Shown here: positions 6,812 through 15,694 of the stretch, piece by piece
How positions within the stretch are numbered: position 1 is the first letter of the stretch
Layout: every line of letters starts with the position of its first letter
Origin: Lysinimonas soli
Lineage (GTDB): Bacteria > Actinomycetota > Actinomycetes > Actinomycetales > Microbacteriaceae
DNA length: 64,000 nucleotides
Assembly: GCF_042655435.1 (NCBI RefSeq)
Contig: NZ_JBHSMG010000004.1
Location: forward strand, 124,001-188,000
Direction: 5' to 3'
Notes under the pieces: generated by a model
Told to the model about the DNA's origin: nothing
The model's database searches: none
The model's input: only the letters and a program-made list of their open reading frames with translations
Made by a program: the position numbers and the translations under genes

Positions 6812-7390
6812 TCAGGCCAGGCGCTCGAAGGCCGTCAGATGGTTCTGCGAGCCCGCCAGCAGTCGCTGGTATGCCGCGATCACGTCCGCCTCGTCCTCAC
6901 GATCGAGGGCATGGCCCAGATCGGCGATGTCCTTTTTCTCGATGATCAGCCCGACCTGGATCGCCTCATCGTAGCTCGAGCGACCCTGCGCGACGAGCTC
7001 GGTATAAAGCGTCTGCAACTCGGGGTCGGTGAACGCCCCGGCCTCGGCCGCTCGCGGGTCGACGATAGTGCGGCTCTCGAGCAGCGGAACGAGCAGGTCC
7101 TGATGCGTCGTCTCGCTGCGCGAGATGTTTCTGAAGATGTTCGCACCCCAGGTCTGGGCGAGGGCGAGGTACACGTCGTGTGCGAGCTTCTCCTCTTCGA
7201 TCATGTAGAGCAGCGAGGCGCCCGTGTCACGGGTGGTGACATCGCTGGACGGCTCGGGTGCCGAGGAGGCCGTGGCCTGCGACCGCGATGCCTCGGACCC
7301 GGGGTTGGACAGCACGATGGCGGTGACGCCCGCGCCGGCGACGACCAGGCCTGCGGCCACGACCGTGATCACGAGACCACGTGTCTTCAT
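6812..7390 (-). CDS. DUF2202 ferritin-like exported or membrane-anchored protein
   Basis: 192 residues. The N-terminal hydrophobic stretch (residues 5-29) looks like a signal anchor; no lipobox Cys is present. A Ser/Pro linker leads to a four-helix domain with EEEKLAHDVYLALAQ and SETTHQDLL, the carboxylate/His pattern of DUF2202 ferritin-like proteins, which resemble di-metal folds. The function of the family is unknown. Its ATG overlaps the stop of the CoA-disulfide reductase by 4 bases, so it is translationally coupled to a sulfur enzyme. Why a ferritin-like protein is co-expressed with persulfide genes is an open question. Confidence 0.85.
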   Translation of the reverse strand: MKTRGLVITVVAAGLVVAGAGVTAIVLSNPGSEASRSQATASSAPEPSSDVTTRDTGASLLYMIEEEKLAHDVYLALAQTWGANIFRNISRSETTHQDLLVPLLESRTIVDPRAAEAGAFTDPELQTLYTELVAQGRSSYDEAIQVGLIIEKKDIADLGHALDREDEADVIAAYQRLLAGSQNHLTAFERLA

Positions 7391-9084
7391 GCGGCGGCCC
7401 TCGTCTCTGCGGATGCCCGCTGATCGTCGGCGCCGTGCTGAGCCGCGCTGTGGCGAGCCGAGATGCCTGCGCTCCAGGTGAGGTAGCCGCCATCGAGGTT
7501 GACCGCATCCCGACCCAGCTGAGCGAGGATGCGCACCGCCGTGTGACCGCGCTGACCGACCTTGCAGTGCACGACCAGCCGCCGCTCGGGGATCTCGGCG
7601 ATTCGAGCGCGGAGGTCGTCGAGCGGGATGTTGATCGAGCCCGGGATCGCCCCGTCGGCGTACTCGCGCGGGGTGCGCACGTCGATGAGCACGGCCCCCG
7701 CCTCCAGCTCCTCGGCGAGCTCGTGCCACTGGATCGAGCGAGTGAGGCCTTCGACCGCGTTGAGATCGACGTAGCCCAGCATGTTCACGGGGTCTTTCGC
7801 CGAGGAGAACTGCGGAGCGTACGCCAGTTCGAGGTCGGCGAGATCGGCGGCCGTCAGGCCTCCGGCCATCGCCGTCGAGATCACGTCGATCCGCTTGTCG
7901 ACTCCGTCGCCCCCGACTCCCTGCGCGCCGAGGATCTCGTCGGTCGTCGCATCGACGATCAGCTTGAGTGACATCGACTCGGCGCCCGGGTAGTAGCCGG
8001 TGTGGGAGGCAGGGTGGGTGTGGATGACGCGGATGTCGCGCCCTTTCGCGCGCAACAGCTTCTCGTTCCAGCCGGTCGCGACGATGGTGAGACCCATCAC
8101 GCCGACGACCGCGGTGCCGAACGCGTCACGCACGCGGATCGTCTTACCGGAGATGACATCCGCGACCAGCCGACCGTGTCGGTTCGCGAGCCCGGCAAGG
8201 GCGACGAGACGCTGCTCCCCCGAGACCGCATCGGTCTTCTCGACGGCGTCACCGATCGCATAGATGGAGGGATCGCTGGTGCGGAGCTGGTCGTCGACAC
8301 GAATGCCTCCGCGTGATCCGAGCTCGATCCCGGCAGCCACCGCCAAAGAGGTCTCGGGGCGCACGCCGATCGAGGCGAGCACGAACTCGGCCGACACCAC
8401 CGTGCCATCGCTGAGCGTTGCGGTATCTGGTCCGAGCTCGGTGACCTGCGTTCCCAATCTCACATCGACGCCTTCGTCACGAAGACGCTGGGCAACCGGG
8501 CCGGCCATTTCGGGGTCGAGGGGCGGCAGCACCTGGTCGCCGAGTTCGACGACCGTCACCTCGAGGCCGCGGTGCACGAGGTTCTCGACCATCTCGAGGC
8601 CGATGAACCCGGCGCCGATCACCAGGGCGGTGCGCGGTGCGGCCGAGAGAGCGCTCATGGCGACGTCGACGTCCTCGATGTCGCGCAGGGTCAACATGCG
8701 CTCGCCGCCGGGAATGGGGGGACGCACGGGGGCTGCTCCCGGTGACAGGACGAGCGCGTCGTAGCGCTCGACGGTCTGTTCGCCAGTGACGAGGTCACGC
8801 ACGCGGACCGTCTTCGCGGAACGGTCGATCGCGGTCACCTCGTGATTGACCCGAACGTCGAGACCGAAGCGTGAGCCGAGCGAAGCGGGAGTCTGCAGCA
8901 GCAGGCTGTCCCGCTTCTCGATCACACCGCCGAGGTAATAAGGCAGACCGCAGTTGGCGAACGACACATGCCCGCCGCGTTCCAGCACGACGATCTCGGC
9001 GTCTTCGATCAGGCGACGGAGGCGAGTCGCCGCGGACATGCCGCCCGCGACCCCGCCGACGATGATGATGCGCTGTGTGTTCAT
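7387..9084 (-). CDS. CoA-disulfide reductase-rhodanese fusion (CoADR-RHD type)
   Basis: 565 residues. N-terminal FAD site VGGVAGGMSAATRLRR (residues 9-24); the single redox cysteine of the CoA-disulfide reductase / NADH oxidase group is Cys45 in SFANCGLPYYLGG, and a second Rossmann motif (VIGAGFIGLEM) binds NAD(P)H. The C-terminal rhodanese domain starts near residue 460 with LIDVRTPREYADG and has active Cys507 in HCKVGQRGHTA. Known enzymes of this architecture reduce CoA persulfide or polysulfide with NAD(P)H. First gene of the CoADR-DUF2202-DUF4395 operon; an operator identical in type to the cstR site lies 15 bases upstream. The short poorly structured tail after residue 540 is not conserved-looking. 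Confidence 0.92.
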   Translation of the reverse strand: MNTQRIIIVGGVAGGMSAATRLRRLIEDAEIVVLERGGHVSFANCGLPYYLGGVIEKRDSLLLQTPASLGSRFGLDVRVNHEVTAIDRSAKTVRVRDLVTGEQTVERYDALVLSPGAAPVRPPIPGGERMLTLRDIEDVDVAMSALSAAPRTALVIGAGFIGLEMVENLVHRGLEVTVVELGDQVLPPLDPEMAGPVAQRLRDEGVDVRLGTQVTELGPDTATLSDGTVVSAEFVLASIGVRPETSLAVAAGIELGSRGGIRVDDQLRTSDPSIYAIGDAVEKTDAVSGEQRLVALAGLANRHGRLVADVISGKTIRVRDAFGTAVVGVMGLTIVATGWNEKLLRAKGRDIRVIHTHPASHTGYYPGAESMSLKLIVDATTDEILGAQGVGGDGVDKRIDVISTAMAGGLTAADLADLELAYAPQFSSAKDPVNMLGYVDLNAVEGLTRSIQWHELAEELEAGAVLIDVRTPREYADGAIPGSINIPLDDLRARIAEIPERRLVVHCKVGQRGHTAVRILAQLGRDAVNLDGGYLTWSAGISARHSAAQHGADDQRASAETRAAA

Positions 9085-9098
9085 TGTTCGAGTATAAG

Positions 9099-9114
9099 AT
9101 ACCCTAGGGGGTAT
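9099..9114. promoter_or_regulatory. CstR-type operator 3 (CoA-disulfide reductase operon)
   Basis: ATACCCTAGGGGGTAT, near-palindromic, 15 bases upstream of the CoA-disulfide reductase ATG (9084). Same motif as 4268-4283 and 5001-5016. The spacing means a bound repressor would cover the transcription or translation start of the leftward operon. Confidence 0.75.
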
Positions 9115-9136
9115 CTCAATCGCTCTCAGGCGACCA

Positions 9137-10363
9137 TCAGAAATACGTCTCGATGAACCCGATCACTCGCGGGGTGTCACCGTCGGCGTCGTCGACCTCG
9201 GGGATCAACCGCCACTTGTCGAACGCCGTGCACGGATGTGAGATGCCGAGCCGCACCACGTCGCCGACCTCGAGAGTCGACTCCGCCGGAACGCGGAGGT
9301 ACGCGTGCTGATCGTTGAGGGCGGTGACCACAGCGCCGGGGACTCCGTGCACGACCGGCAGCCCGAGGTCGAGCGGAGCGTCGCGCTTGCCCGCGTCGAG
9401 GATCGCGAGCGTCGGCTCGGGTCGCGAGACCACTCGCGCCCAGAGCGCCAGTGCCGCGCGGAACTCGAGACCGGAGTCGGCGAACGGCGAGATCCCGTCG
9501 TAGTACACCTCATCGTGGGCCTGAAAGGCTCCCGACCTCAGCACGACCGACACCCGCCGCCCGACCGACTCGGCCAAGGGGCCCAACTCGTCCGCCACGA
9601 GGTCGAACCAGGCGCTCCCGCCCGCGGTCACGATCGGATCCACGAGCGCGTCCCAGCCGAGCAGCGTCTCGGCGAGCTCCCGCAGCTCGACCAGGTACGC
9701 CCGCACCCGCGAGACCGTCGCCGCGCTCCGGTCGGCGCCGTACGAGCCCTCGTAGCCGGCCACGCCGCGCAAGCGCAGGCGCGGCGCGGCCAGCACGGCA
9801 CGCGCGACCGCGAGCGCGGCCTCCGTGCCGCGCGCCCCCGTGCGACCGCCGGGAGCGCCGAGCTCGATCAGCACGTCCAACGGGCGGGTGCCGGCGGACT
9901 CCGCGAGGATGCGCGCCGACTCGACCGAGTCGACCCAGCAGGCGATCTCGGGGGCGGCATCCGCGTCGTTCTCTGCCGCCAACCAGGCCACACCCACCGG
10001 GTCGACCACCTCGTTGGCGATGAGGATGCGGTGAACTCCGGCCGCGCGCGCCACCTGCGCCTGCCAGGGCGTGGCGACCGTGAGTCCCCACGCTCCGGCA
10101 TCGAGCAGCCGCCGCCACAGCACGGGCGCCATCGTCGTCTTGCCGTGCGGCGCGATCTCGAGGCCGCGTTCGCGCGCCCAGGCCATCAGGGTCACGGTGT
10201 TGTGATCGGAGGCCGCCCGGTCCAGCGTCAGCAGCGGTGTCGAGAACGCGCCGAGTGGATGCCGCTCCCCCGCCGCTTCCGATGCCCTCCTGCCCCAGAA
10301 CGCGGGCGGCACCGACTTGTGGCGCACCGAGAGCACGGGATCGGGATCGAGCGCGGGGGTCAT
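9137..10363 (-). CDS. fold-type III PLP amino-acid deaminase/aldolase (D-serine dehydratase / D-threonine aldolase-like)
   Basis: 408 residues. The alanine-racemase-like N-terminal barrel carries the PLP lysine in EIAPHGKTTMAP (Lys75); a C-terminal beta domain has HPCTAFDKW (His376, Cys378), the zinc-ligand pair of eukaryotic-type D-serine dehydratases and D-threonine aldolases. An unusually long N-terminal lead with PPAFWGRR is seen in the actinobacterial amino acid deaminase group. It would eliminate or cleave a hydroxy D-amino acid. It is a lone gene: the operator to its left (9099-9114) belongs to the leftward operon, and its promoter lies after 10363. D-serine is the most likely substrate, but this is family inference. 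Confidence 0.8.
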   Translation of the reverse strand: MTPALDPDPVLSVRHKSVPPAFWGRRASEAAGERHPLGAFSTPLLTLDRAASDHNTVTLMAWARERGLEIAPHGKTTMAPVLWRRLLDAGAWGLTVATPWQAQVARAAGVHRILIANEVVDPVGVAWLAAENDADAAPEIACWVDSVESARILAESAGTRPLDVLIELGAPGGRTGARGTEAALAVARAVLAAPRLRLRGVAGYEGSYGADRSAATVSRVRAYLVELRELAETLLGWDALVDPIVTAGGSAWFDLVADELGPLAESVGRRVSVVLRSGAFQAHDEVYYDGISPFADSGLEFRAALALWARVVSRPEPTLAILDAGKRDAPLDLGLPVVHGVPGAVVTALNDQHAYLRVPAESTLEVGDVVRLGISHPCTAFDKWRLIPEVDDADGDTPRVIGFIETYF

Positions 10364-10433
10364 GACGGAACGCTAGCGGGCGGCGCCGAATGATCCGACC
10401 TGGCCATGGAACGCTGCGCCAGATTTGAGGCGC

Positions 10434-12191
10434 TCAACCCCGCCGCAGCACCCGCACCTCCCAGGGCCGCAGCTCCCATCCGGCCTCGCCGCCGCGATCG
10501 GAGTAGTTGCCCAGAAGACGTCCCGCGCCGGCCCACCCCGCGAGCTCGAGCCCCTCGATCGTCGCGACATCCAGAGCATCATCGGAGAGGTTCGCGAGCA
10601 CCCGGACCGTCACTCCGTCGAGTTTCCGGTCGTAGGCGAAGAGGGCGGGATGCTCGGGTGCGAGCATCGTGAAGTCGCCGTTCACCACGACCGGCTCGCT
10701 GTGCCGCAGGGCGATGAGCGCGCGGTAGAACTCGAAGACCGACCCTGGCACCCCGAGCTGCGTCGCGGCGTTGATGGTCGCGTGGTTGGGGTTCGGGTCG
10801 ATCCACGGGGTGCCGGTGGTGAAACCGCCCTGCGGTTCGGCCCTCCATTGCATCGGGGTGCGAGCGTTGTCGCGGGCGCTGTGCCGCATCCGGTCGAGCA
10901 CCGCCGCGCCGTCGTCGCCGAGGTCCGTCACCGCGTGCGCGTAGTAGTTGATCGATTCGATATCGCGGAACTCCGCGGCATCCCGCAGCGGCGCGTTGGT
11001 CATGCCGAGCTCTTCGCCTTGATACACGTAGGGCGTGCCGCGCTGCAGATGCAGCACGGCTCCGAGCGCCTGTGCCGACTTCTCCCAGTGCTCGTCGTCG
11101 TTGCCGAATCGGCTGACCGCCCGCGGCTGGTCGTGGTTGTTCCAGTACAGGCTGTTCCACCCGGTGCGGGCCAAGCCCTTCTGCCACCGGGCCAGCGACG
11201 CCTTCAGCTCCCGCAGCTCGAGCGGCTTCGGGTCCCACTTGCCTCCCGGCCCGTGATCGAGGCCGACGTGCTCGAACTGGAAGACCATGTCGAGCTCGTG
11301 CCGCGAGGGATCGGTGAACAGCTCCGCCTGCTCGACCGTGACGCCGGGCATCTCGCCGACCGTGACGAACTGCCCGGTGCGGCCGCCGAAGACGGCGGCG
11401 TTCATCTCTTGAAGGAACTCGTGGATGCGCGGACCGCAGATGAAGGGCGAGGGCGCGTCGGCTGCCGCCCCGGCGGTATCACGCAGCGGCAGCTCCTTGG
11501 AGATCATGTTGATGACATCCATCCGGAAGCCGTCGACGCCGCGGTCGAGCCACCAATTCATCATTTCGTAGACGGCTCGGCGCACGGCCTCGTTCTCCCA
11601 GTTGAGGTCGGGCTGCTTCGTCGAGAACAGGTGCAGGTAGTACTCCCCCGTCGGCTCGTGCCAGGTCCAGGCCGGGCCGGAGAAGAACGACTCCCAGTCG
11701 GTCGGTTCGGCTCCCGGAGTGCCGCCCACGAATCCCTCGCGCGGCGGCCGCCACCAGTACCAGTCGCGCTTCGGGTTGTCGGGGCTCGACGCCGACTCGA
11801 CGAACCACGGGTGTTCGTCGGAGCTGTGGTTGACCACCAGATCCATGACGAGTCTCATCCCACGGGCGTGCACGCCCTCGATGAGTCGATCCAGATCCGC
11901 CAAGGTGCCGAAGGCGGGGTCGACATCCCGGTAGTCGCTGATGTCGTAGCCGTTGTCGGCCTGTGGCGATGTGAAGAACGGCGAGAGCCAGATCGCGTCG
12001 ACCCCGAGCGTGTGCAGGTAGTCGAGTCGGTCGATGATCCCGGGCAGGTCGCCGATGCCGTCCCCGTTCGAGTCCGCGAAACTGCGCGGATAGACCTGAT
12101 AGATGACGGCGCGCTTCCACCATGTGGTGTCCAGCTTCCCGGCGCCGGTGATCTCGGTGGTCGGCACAGCGGTCGGCACAGTGGTCCTCAT
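10434..12191 (-). CDS. GH13 alpha-glucosidase, oligo-1,6-glucosidase / dextran glucosidase type
   Basis: 585 residues; ATG at 12191 overlaps the GH66 stop by 4 bases. All GH13 regions are present: region I DLVVNH (117-122), nucleophile Asp225 in GFRMDVINM, acid Glu280 in TVGEMPG, and stabiliser Asp354 in NNHDQPR. The Val after the nucleophile (DVIN) is the position known to favour alpha-1,6 over alpha-1,4 bonds in oligo-1,6-glucosidase. No signal peptide, so it acts in the cytoplasm. It is the last gene of a leftward operon with a GH66 enzyme and a MalEFG-type importer; together they point to degradation of imported isomalto-oligosaccharides. Trehalose-6-phosphate hydrolase is a less likely alternative because no PTS gene is near. 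Confidence 0.88.
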   Translation of the reverse strand: MRTTVPTAVPTTEITGAGKLDTTWWKRAVIYQVYPRSFADSNGDGIGDLPGIIDRLDYLHTLGVDAIWLSPFFTSPQADNGYDISDYRDVDPAFGTLADLDRLIEGVHARGMRLVMDLVVNHSSDEHPWFVESASSPDNPKRDWYWWRPPREGFVGGTPGAEPTDWESFFSGPAWTWHEPTGEYYLHLFSTKQPDLNWENEAVRRAVYEMMNWWLDRGVDGFRMDVINMISKELPLRDTAGAAADAPSPFICGPRIHEFLQEMNAAVFGGRTGQFVTVGEMPGVTVEQAELFTDPSRHELDMVFQFEHVGLDHGPGGKWDPKPLELRELKASLARWQKGLARTGWNSLYWNNHDQPRAVSRFGNDDEHWEKSAQALGAVLHLQRGTPYVYQGEELGMTNAPLRDAAEFRDIESINYYAHAVTDLGDDGAAVLDRMRHSARDNARTPMQWRAEPQGGFTTGTPWIDPNPNHATINAATQLGVPGSVFEFYRALIALRHSEPVVVNGDFTMLAPEHPALFAYDRKLDGVTVRVLANLSDDALDVATIEGLELAGWAGAGRLLGNYSDRGGEAGWELRPWEVRVLRRG

Positions 12192-13798
12192 CGTTTCGGG
12201 TCGGCATGCGGTCGGTCGATCACGACGAGCTGCCAGATGGCGAACTCGGGCAGCGTCGCGACAGCCCAGTCGCCCTCTGCCGACACCTCGACGTCGATCA
12301 AGCGTGGAGAGCGGTCGGGGTCGGCGATCCGCACCCGGGGGAGGCCGGCGCCCGCGCGACGGAATCGGAGCACCCCGTGCCCGGGATTCGTCGCGAGCGC
12401 GCGGGGCGCGTCCCACAGGGTGTCGCTCTGACCGCACAGATTGATCAGGTGCACGACGAGCGCGTCGCCGACCTCGGTGACCCGTCGCCAAACCGTGCCG
12501 GCGTCTGCCGACATCGACACCTCGGCCGAATCGAACCGCACCTCGCAGTCGTCGTTGTAGACCCCGGCGTACGACCCGGTCACGTCGACGATCTCCGGAT
12601 CCATCAGCAGCGCATCATGCTCGACGAGGAAGTCGTACCAGCGCTTCAGGAGCTCGGCTGTGGAGTCCTCGACGGTGTGATTGCGCACGTAGTACGGATC
12701 GACCAGGATGCGGTCGGCCTCCCCCGCCAGCAGCTGGGTCGCCCCGTGCGAGTACAGGGTCGCCATCGTCAGCGCGGTTGCGTGATCGGCGGCCAGCGCC
12801 GGTGCCGTGTCGTAGACATGCTGATACGCCGCGATCACGACGGGTTTGCCCTGCGCGAGCGATCGGGCTCGGGCCACGACCTGGCCGAGCGAGCCCAGGG
12901 TCAGATGCGGTTCCCAGACCTCGATGTAGACCGCATCCTGCCGGGTGGATGCGGTCACCCAGGTCGGGAAGTCGTTGACGTTGTTGAAGACGAGCACCGA
13001 GTCGGGGTTCGAGCGGCGGGCGGCCTCGATGATCGTGCGGAAGGACTCGGCGACATCGACCGCGCGACCGTCCGGTCGCTCCGCCCGCTTGGGATAGCCG
13101 TACTGATCCAGATGGAATCCGTCGAAGCCGACCTCGGAGCGAGCCCGCGCGAGCTGCGCCGTGAAGCTCGCGATCCAGTCGTCAGCGGCGGGGTCGACGA
13201 GAAAGAGGAAGTCCCCGAGCCCGTAGGGCACGCCGCTCGGGGTCAGCAGGGCGCGGTGCTTCCAGGAGGCCCACTCCTCCGGCCCCACCGCATACACCGC
13301 CGCGTAGCCCAGCGCAACGGCCCCGGCCGCGCGCACGGCTGCTGCCAGGCGACGCACCGTGTCGAGCGAGACGGGCTGGTCCAGCGCGTCCCGGTACTCC
13401 TCTCCGCCGCCGAGCAGTTCGGCGTGCCGATAGGCCCAGTCGTAGAACTGCACGCCCGTGAGGTGAAGACGACGCACCGTGTCGGTCAGGCCGGCGGCAT
13501 CGCGACCCGGCGAATAGTCGACGGTGAACCCGTAGCGCAGGCGGCTCAGGGCGGATGCCGAGACGTCGATGGCAGTCCGAACCGTGTGCTCGCTTACAGC
13601 AAGTTCGATCCCGTAGCCGCCCGCGGGCAATGCGGCGAGCGCGACCGTCTCTCCGCCTCGGTACTCGATGCGCGCCACCTCCTCGCCGAGCGACCAGACT
13701 GTGAGCGTCCCCGGGCCCGGCGCGGATCGCACCTCGAACTCGATCGCCTCGCCGGGCGAGTACCGCGCCCGCGACGGCAGGATCTCGAAACCGCTCAT
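12188..13798 (-). CDS. cytoplasmic GH66 dextranase-like enzyme
   Basis: 536 residues from the ATG at 13798, which overlaps the permease stop. An N-terminal Ig-like domain (about 1-85) precedes a TIM barrel with the GH66 nucleophile Asp231 in FDGFHLDQYG and acid/base Glu293 in YIEVWEP; a C-terminal beta domain ends at about 530. The family holds endo-dextranases and cycloisomaltooligosaccharide glucanotransferases, which are normally secreted. This one has no signal peptide and lies within an import operon, so it probably cuts isomalto-oligosaccharides after uptake. Length is shorter than typical secreted dextranases because carbohydrate-binding modules are missing. Confidence 0.85.
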   Translation of the reverse strand: MSGFEILPSRARYSPGEAIEFEVRSAPGPGTLTVWSLGEEVARIEYRGGETVALAALPAGGYGIELAVSEHTVRTAIDVSASALSRLRYGFTVDYSPGRDAAGLTDTVRRLHLTGVQFYDWAYRHAELLGGGEEYRDALDQPVSLDTVRRLAAAVRAAGAVALGYAAVYAVGPEEWASWKHRALLTPSGVPYGLGDFLFLVDPAADDWIASFTAQLARARSEVGFDGFHLDQYGYPKRAERPDGRAVDVAESFRTIIEAARRSNPDSVLVFNNVNDFPTWVTASTRQDAVYIEVWEPHLTLGSLGQVVARARSLAQGKPVVIAAYQHVYDTAPALAADHATALTMATLYSHGATQLLAGEADRILVDPYYVRNHTVEDSTAELLKRWYDFLVEHDALLMDPEIVDVTGSYAGVYNDDCEVRFDSAEVSMSADAGTVWRRVTEVGDALVVHLINLCGQSDTLWDAPRALATNPGHGVLRFRRAGAGLPRVRIADPDRSPRLIDVEVSAEGDWAVATLPEFAIWQLVVIDRPHADPKR

Positions 13799-14685
13799 CC
13801 CTTGACCGCTCCTGCCGTCAGGCCCTGCACGAAGTACCGCTGGAACACCAGGAACACGATGATCACCGGGACGACGGCGATGAGGGATGCGGCGAACACG
13901 AGACCCCACTGGGTCGCGTTCGCGCCCTGGAACGCCGCGATCGCAAGCGGCAGGGTGCGCCGCTCGGGGGTGCTGATCATGGTGAGAGCGAGGGGAAACT
14001 CGTCCCAGCAGCTGAGGAAGGTGAAGATCGTGGCCGTCGCGAGCGCCGGGCGCGCCAGCGGCAGCGAAAGACGCCAGTACCGCGTCCAGGCTCCGGCCCC
14101 GTCCACCTGCATCGCCTGGTCCAGTTCGCCCGGCACCGACGCGAGGAAGCCGCGCAACAGGAAGGTGTTGAGCGCGAGGGAACCCGCAACGTAGAAGACG
14201 ATGAGGCCGGGAAGCGAGTCGAGCAGGCCCCAGTTCTTGGCGAGCACGAACTGCGGGATCAGCAGCATGACCGCGGGGATGGTGAGCCCTGCGATCAGGA
14301 TTCGAAACAGCAGCTCTTTGCCGCGGAACGAGAATCGGGCGAAGGCGAAGGCCATCATCGAGCTGACCAGCACCGAGATCGCCGTCGCGGCGACCGCGAC
14401 GATGAGGGAGTTGCCGAAGTACAGCAGGAAGTTCTGCGAGGTGATCGCCTGCAGGTAGTTGGCGGTCGTCGCCGGATTGGGGATGAACTGCGGCGGAAGG
14501 GTGAGCACGTAGGCCTGGGCCTGGAAGCTCGTCGACACCATGTAGACGAAGGGCGTCACCATGATGACGACCCCGACGATGAGGGCGACATAACGGAAGG
14601 CCGTGGCGGCAGGCGAGCCCTCGCGGTGCGCCGGGCGACGCCGCGCCTGCTGTTGCGGCGCCGTCGGGATGGAGGCGGCGCTCAC
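13795..14685 (-). CDS. carbohydrate ABC transporter permease, MalG type
   Basis: 296 residues from a GTG at 14685 that overlaps the stop of the partner permease (GTGA). Six membrane segments; the EAA-type loop that contacts the ATPase is around residues 183-202 (ELDQAMQVDGAGAWTRYWR with G at the conserved position). The C-terminus VQGLTAGAVKG is the common ending of MalG/GlcV-type subunits. Pairs with the MalF-type gene upstream. No ATPase gene is in the operon, so it presumably uses a shared MsiK-like ATPase encoded elsewhere. Overlap at its 3' end with GH66 couples uptake and breakdown. Confidence 0.92.
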   Translation of the reverse strand: MSAASIPTAPQQQARRRPAHREGSPAATAFRYVALIVGVVIMVTPFVYMVSTSFQAQAYVLTLPPQFIPNPATTANYLQAITSQNFLLYFGNSLIVAVAATAISVLVSSMMAFAFARFSFRGKELLFRILIAGLTIPAVMLLIPQFVLAKNWGLLDSLPGLIVFYVAGSLALNTFLLRGFLASVPGELDQAMQVDGAGAWTRYWRLSLPLARPALATATIFTFLSCWDEFPLALTMISTPERRTLPLAIAAFQGANATQWGLVFAASLIAVVPVIIVFLVFQRYFVQGLTAGAVKG

Positions 14686-15689
14686 GCGAGCTCCTCCCCG
14701 CTGCGATCGCGGAACAGCCGCAACTGGGCGATGGCCAGAACGAACACGAGCACGGCGAGGATCACGGCGAGCGCAGACCCATAACCGAAGTCGAGGTAGG
14801 TGAACGCCTGGGTGTACATGTAGCTGAGCACCACGTCCGTCTGTCCCACCGGACCGCCGCCCGTCACCAGCAGTACCGAGGTGAAGACGTTGAGCCCGCC
14901 GATCACGAGCATGACCGTCACGAAGACGGTCGCCGGCGAGACGGCGGGCAGGGTGACCGCCCGGAATCGCTGCCAGCGGTTGGCGCCATCCATCGTCGCG
15001 GCCTCCTCGAGCGACTCCGGTACGCCCTGCAGCGCAGCGAGGAAGATCATCATCGACCAGCCGATGCCCTTCCAGACGCCGAGGGCGCAGATCGCGACAA
15101 GAGCCGTGCCGCGAGTGGACAGCCAGGACACGTCGCTGCTCATGAGGTGCAGGAAGTCGTGCAGCGTGAAGTTGACCAGACCGCTGTCGGCGAAGAGGTA
15201 CTTGAACAGCAGGGAGACGACCACCCAGCTCGTCACGACCGGGAGATAGAACAACACACGGAAGATCGGCTGGCTCGGGCTCTTGCGCTTCAACAAGGTG
15301 GCGATGAACAGCCCGAGGATGATCTGCGGCGGCACCGTGGCGAGCATGTAGATGCCGCTGTTCTGCAGGCTGAGCCAGAAATGCGGGTCGGCGAAGGCTC
15401 GGGCGTAGTTGTCGAACCCGACGAAGCGGCTGACCGCGCCCGCGACGATCTTCCAGTCGAAGAAGCTCATCTGGAGTGCCTGCAACGCGGGATAGATGAT
15501 CACCGCGAGGAAGACCGCCATGCCGGGCAGCAGAAAGAGGTAGGGAACGGACAGGGTGCGAAGACGCGCGCCGGTCAGTGGGCGCCGAGGCTTCGCGGGA
15601 GGCTTCGGTGAAGCGGACCGCGATCGCGCGGCGGAGTCGGACTCCGCCGCGCGACCCACCAGGGACGCATCCGTGGTGATGGAGGTCAC
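14682..15689 (-). CDS. carbohydrate ABC transporter permease, MalF type
   Basis: 335 residues, ATG at 15689 only five bases after the binding-protein stop. A 35-residue Ser/Pro-rich cytoplasmic start is followed by six to seven membrane helices; the first is YLFLLPGMAVFLAVIIYPAL. The EAA loop SLEEAATMDGANRWQRFRAVTLP is clear near residues 220-242, as in sugar import permeases. It forms the heterodimeric channel with the MalG-type partner downstream. Expected substrate is the same oligosaccharide that the GH66 and GH13 enzymes degrade (context inference). Confidence 0.92.
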   Translation of the reverse strand: MTSITTDASLVGRAAESDSAARSRSASPKPPAKPRRPLTGARLRTLSVPYLFLLPGMAVFLAVIIYPALQALQMSFFDWKIVAGAVSRFVGFDNYARAFADPHFWLSLQNSGIYMLATVPPQIILGLFIATLLKRKSPSQPIFRVLFYLPVVTSWVVVSLLFKYLFADSGLVNFTLHDFLHLMSSDVSWLSTRGTALVAICALGVWKGIGWSMMIFLAALQGVPESLEEAATMDGANRWQRFRAVTLPAVSPATVFVTVMLVIGGLNVFTSVLLVTGGGPVGQTDVVLSYMYTQAFTYLDFGYGSALAVILAVLVFVLAIAQLRLFRDRSGEELA

Positions 15690-15694
15690 GAGGG

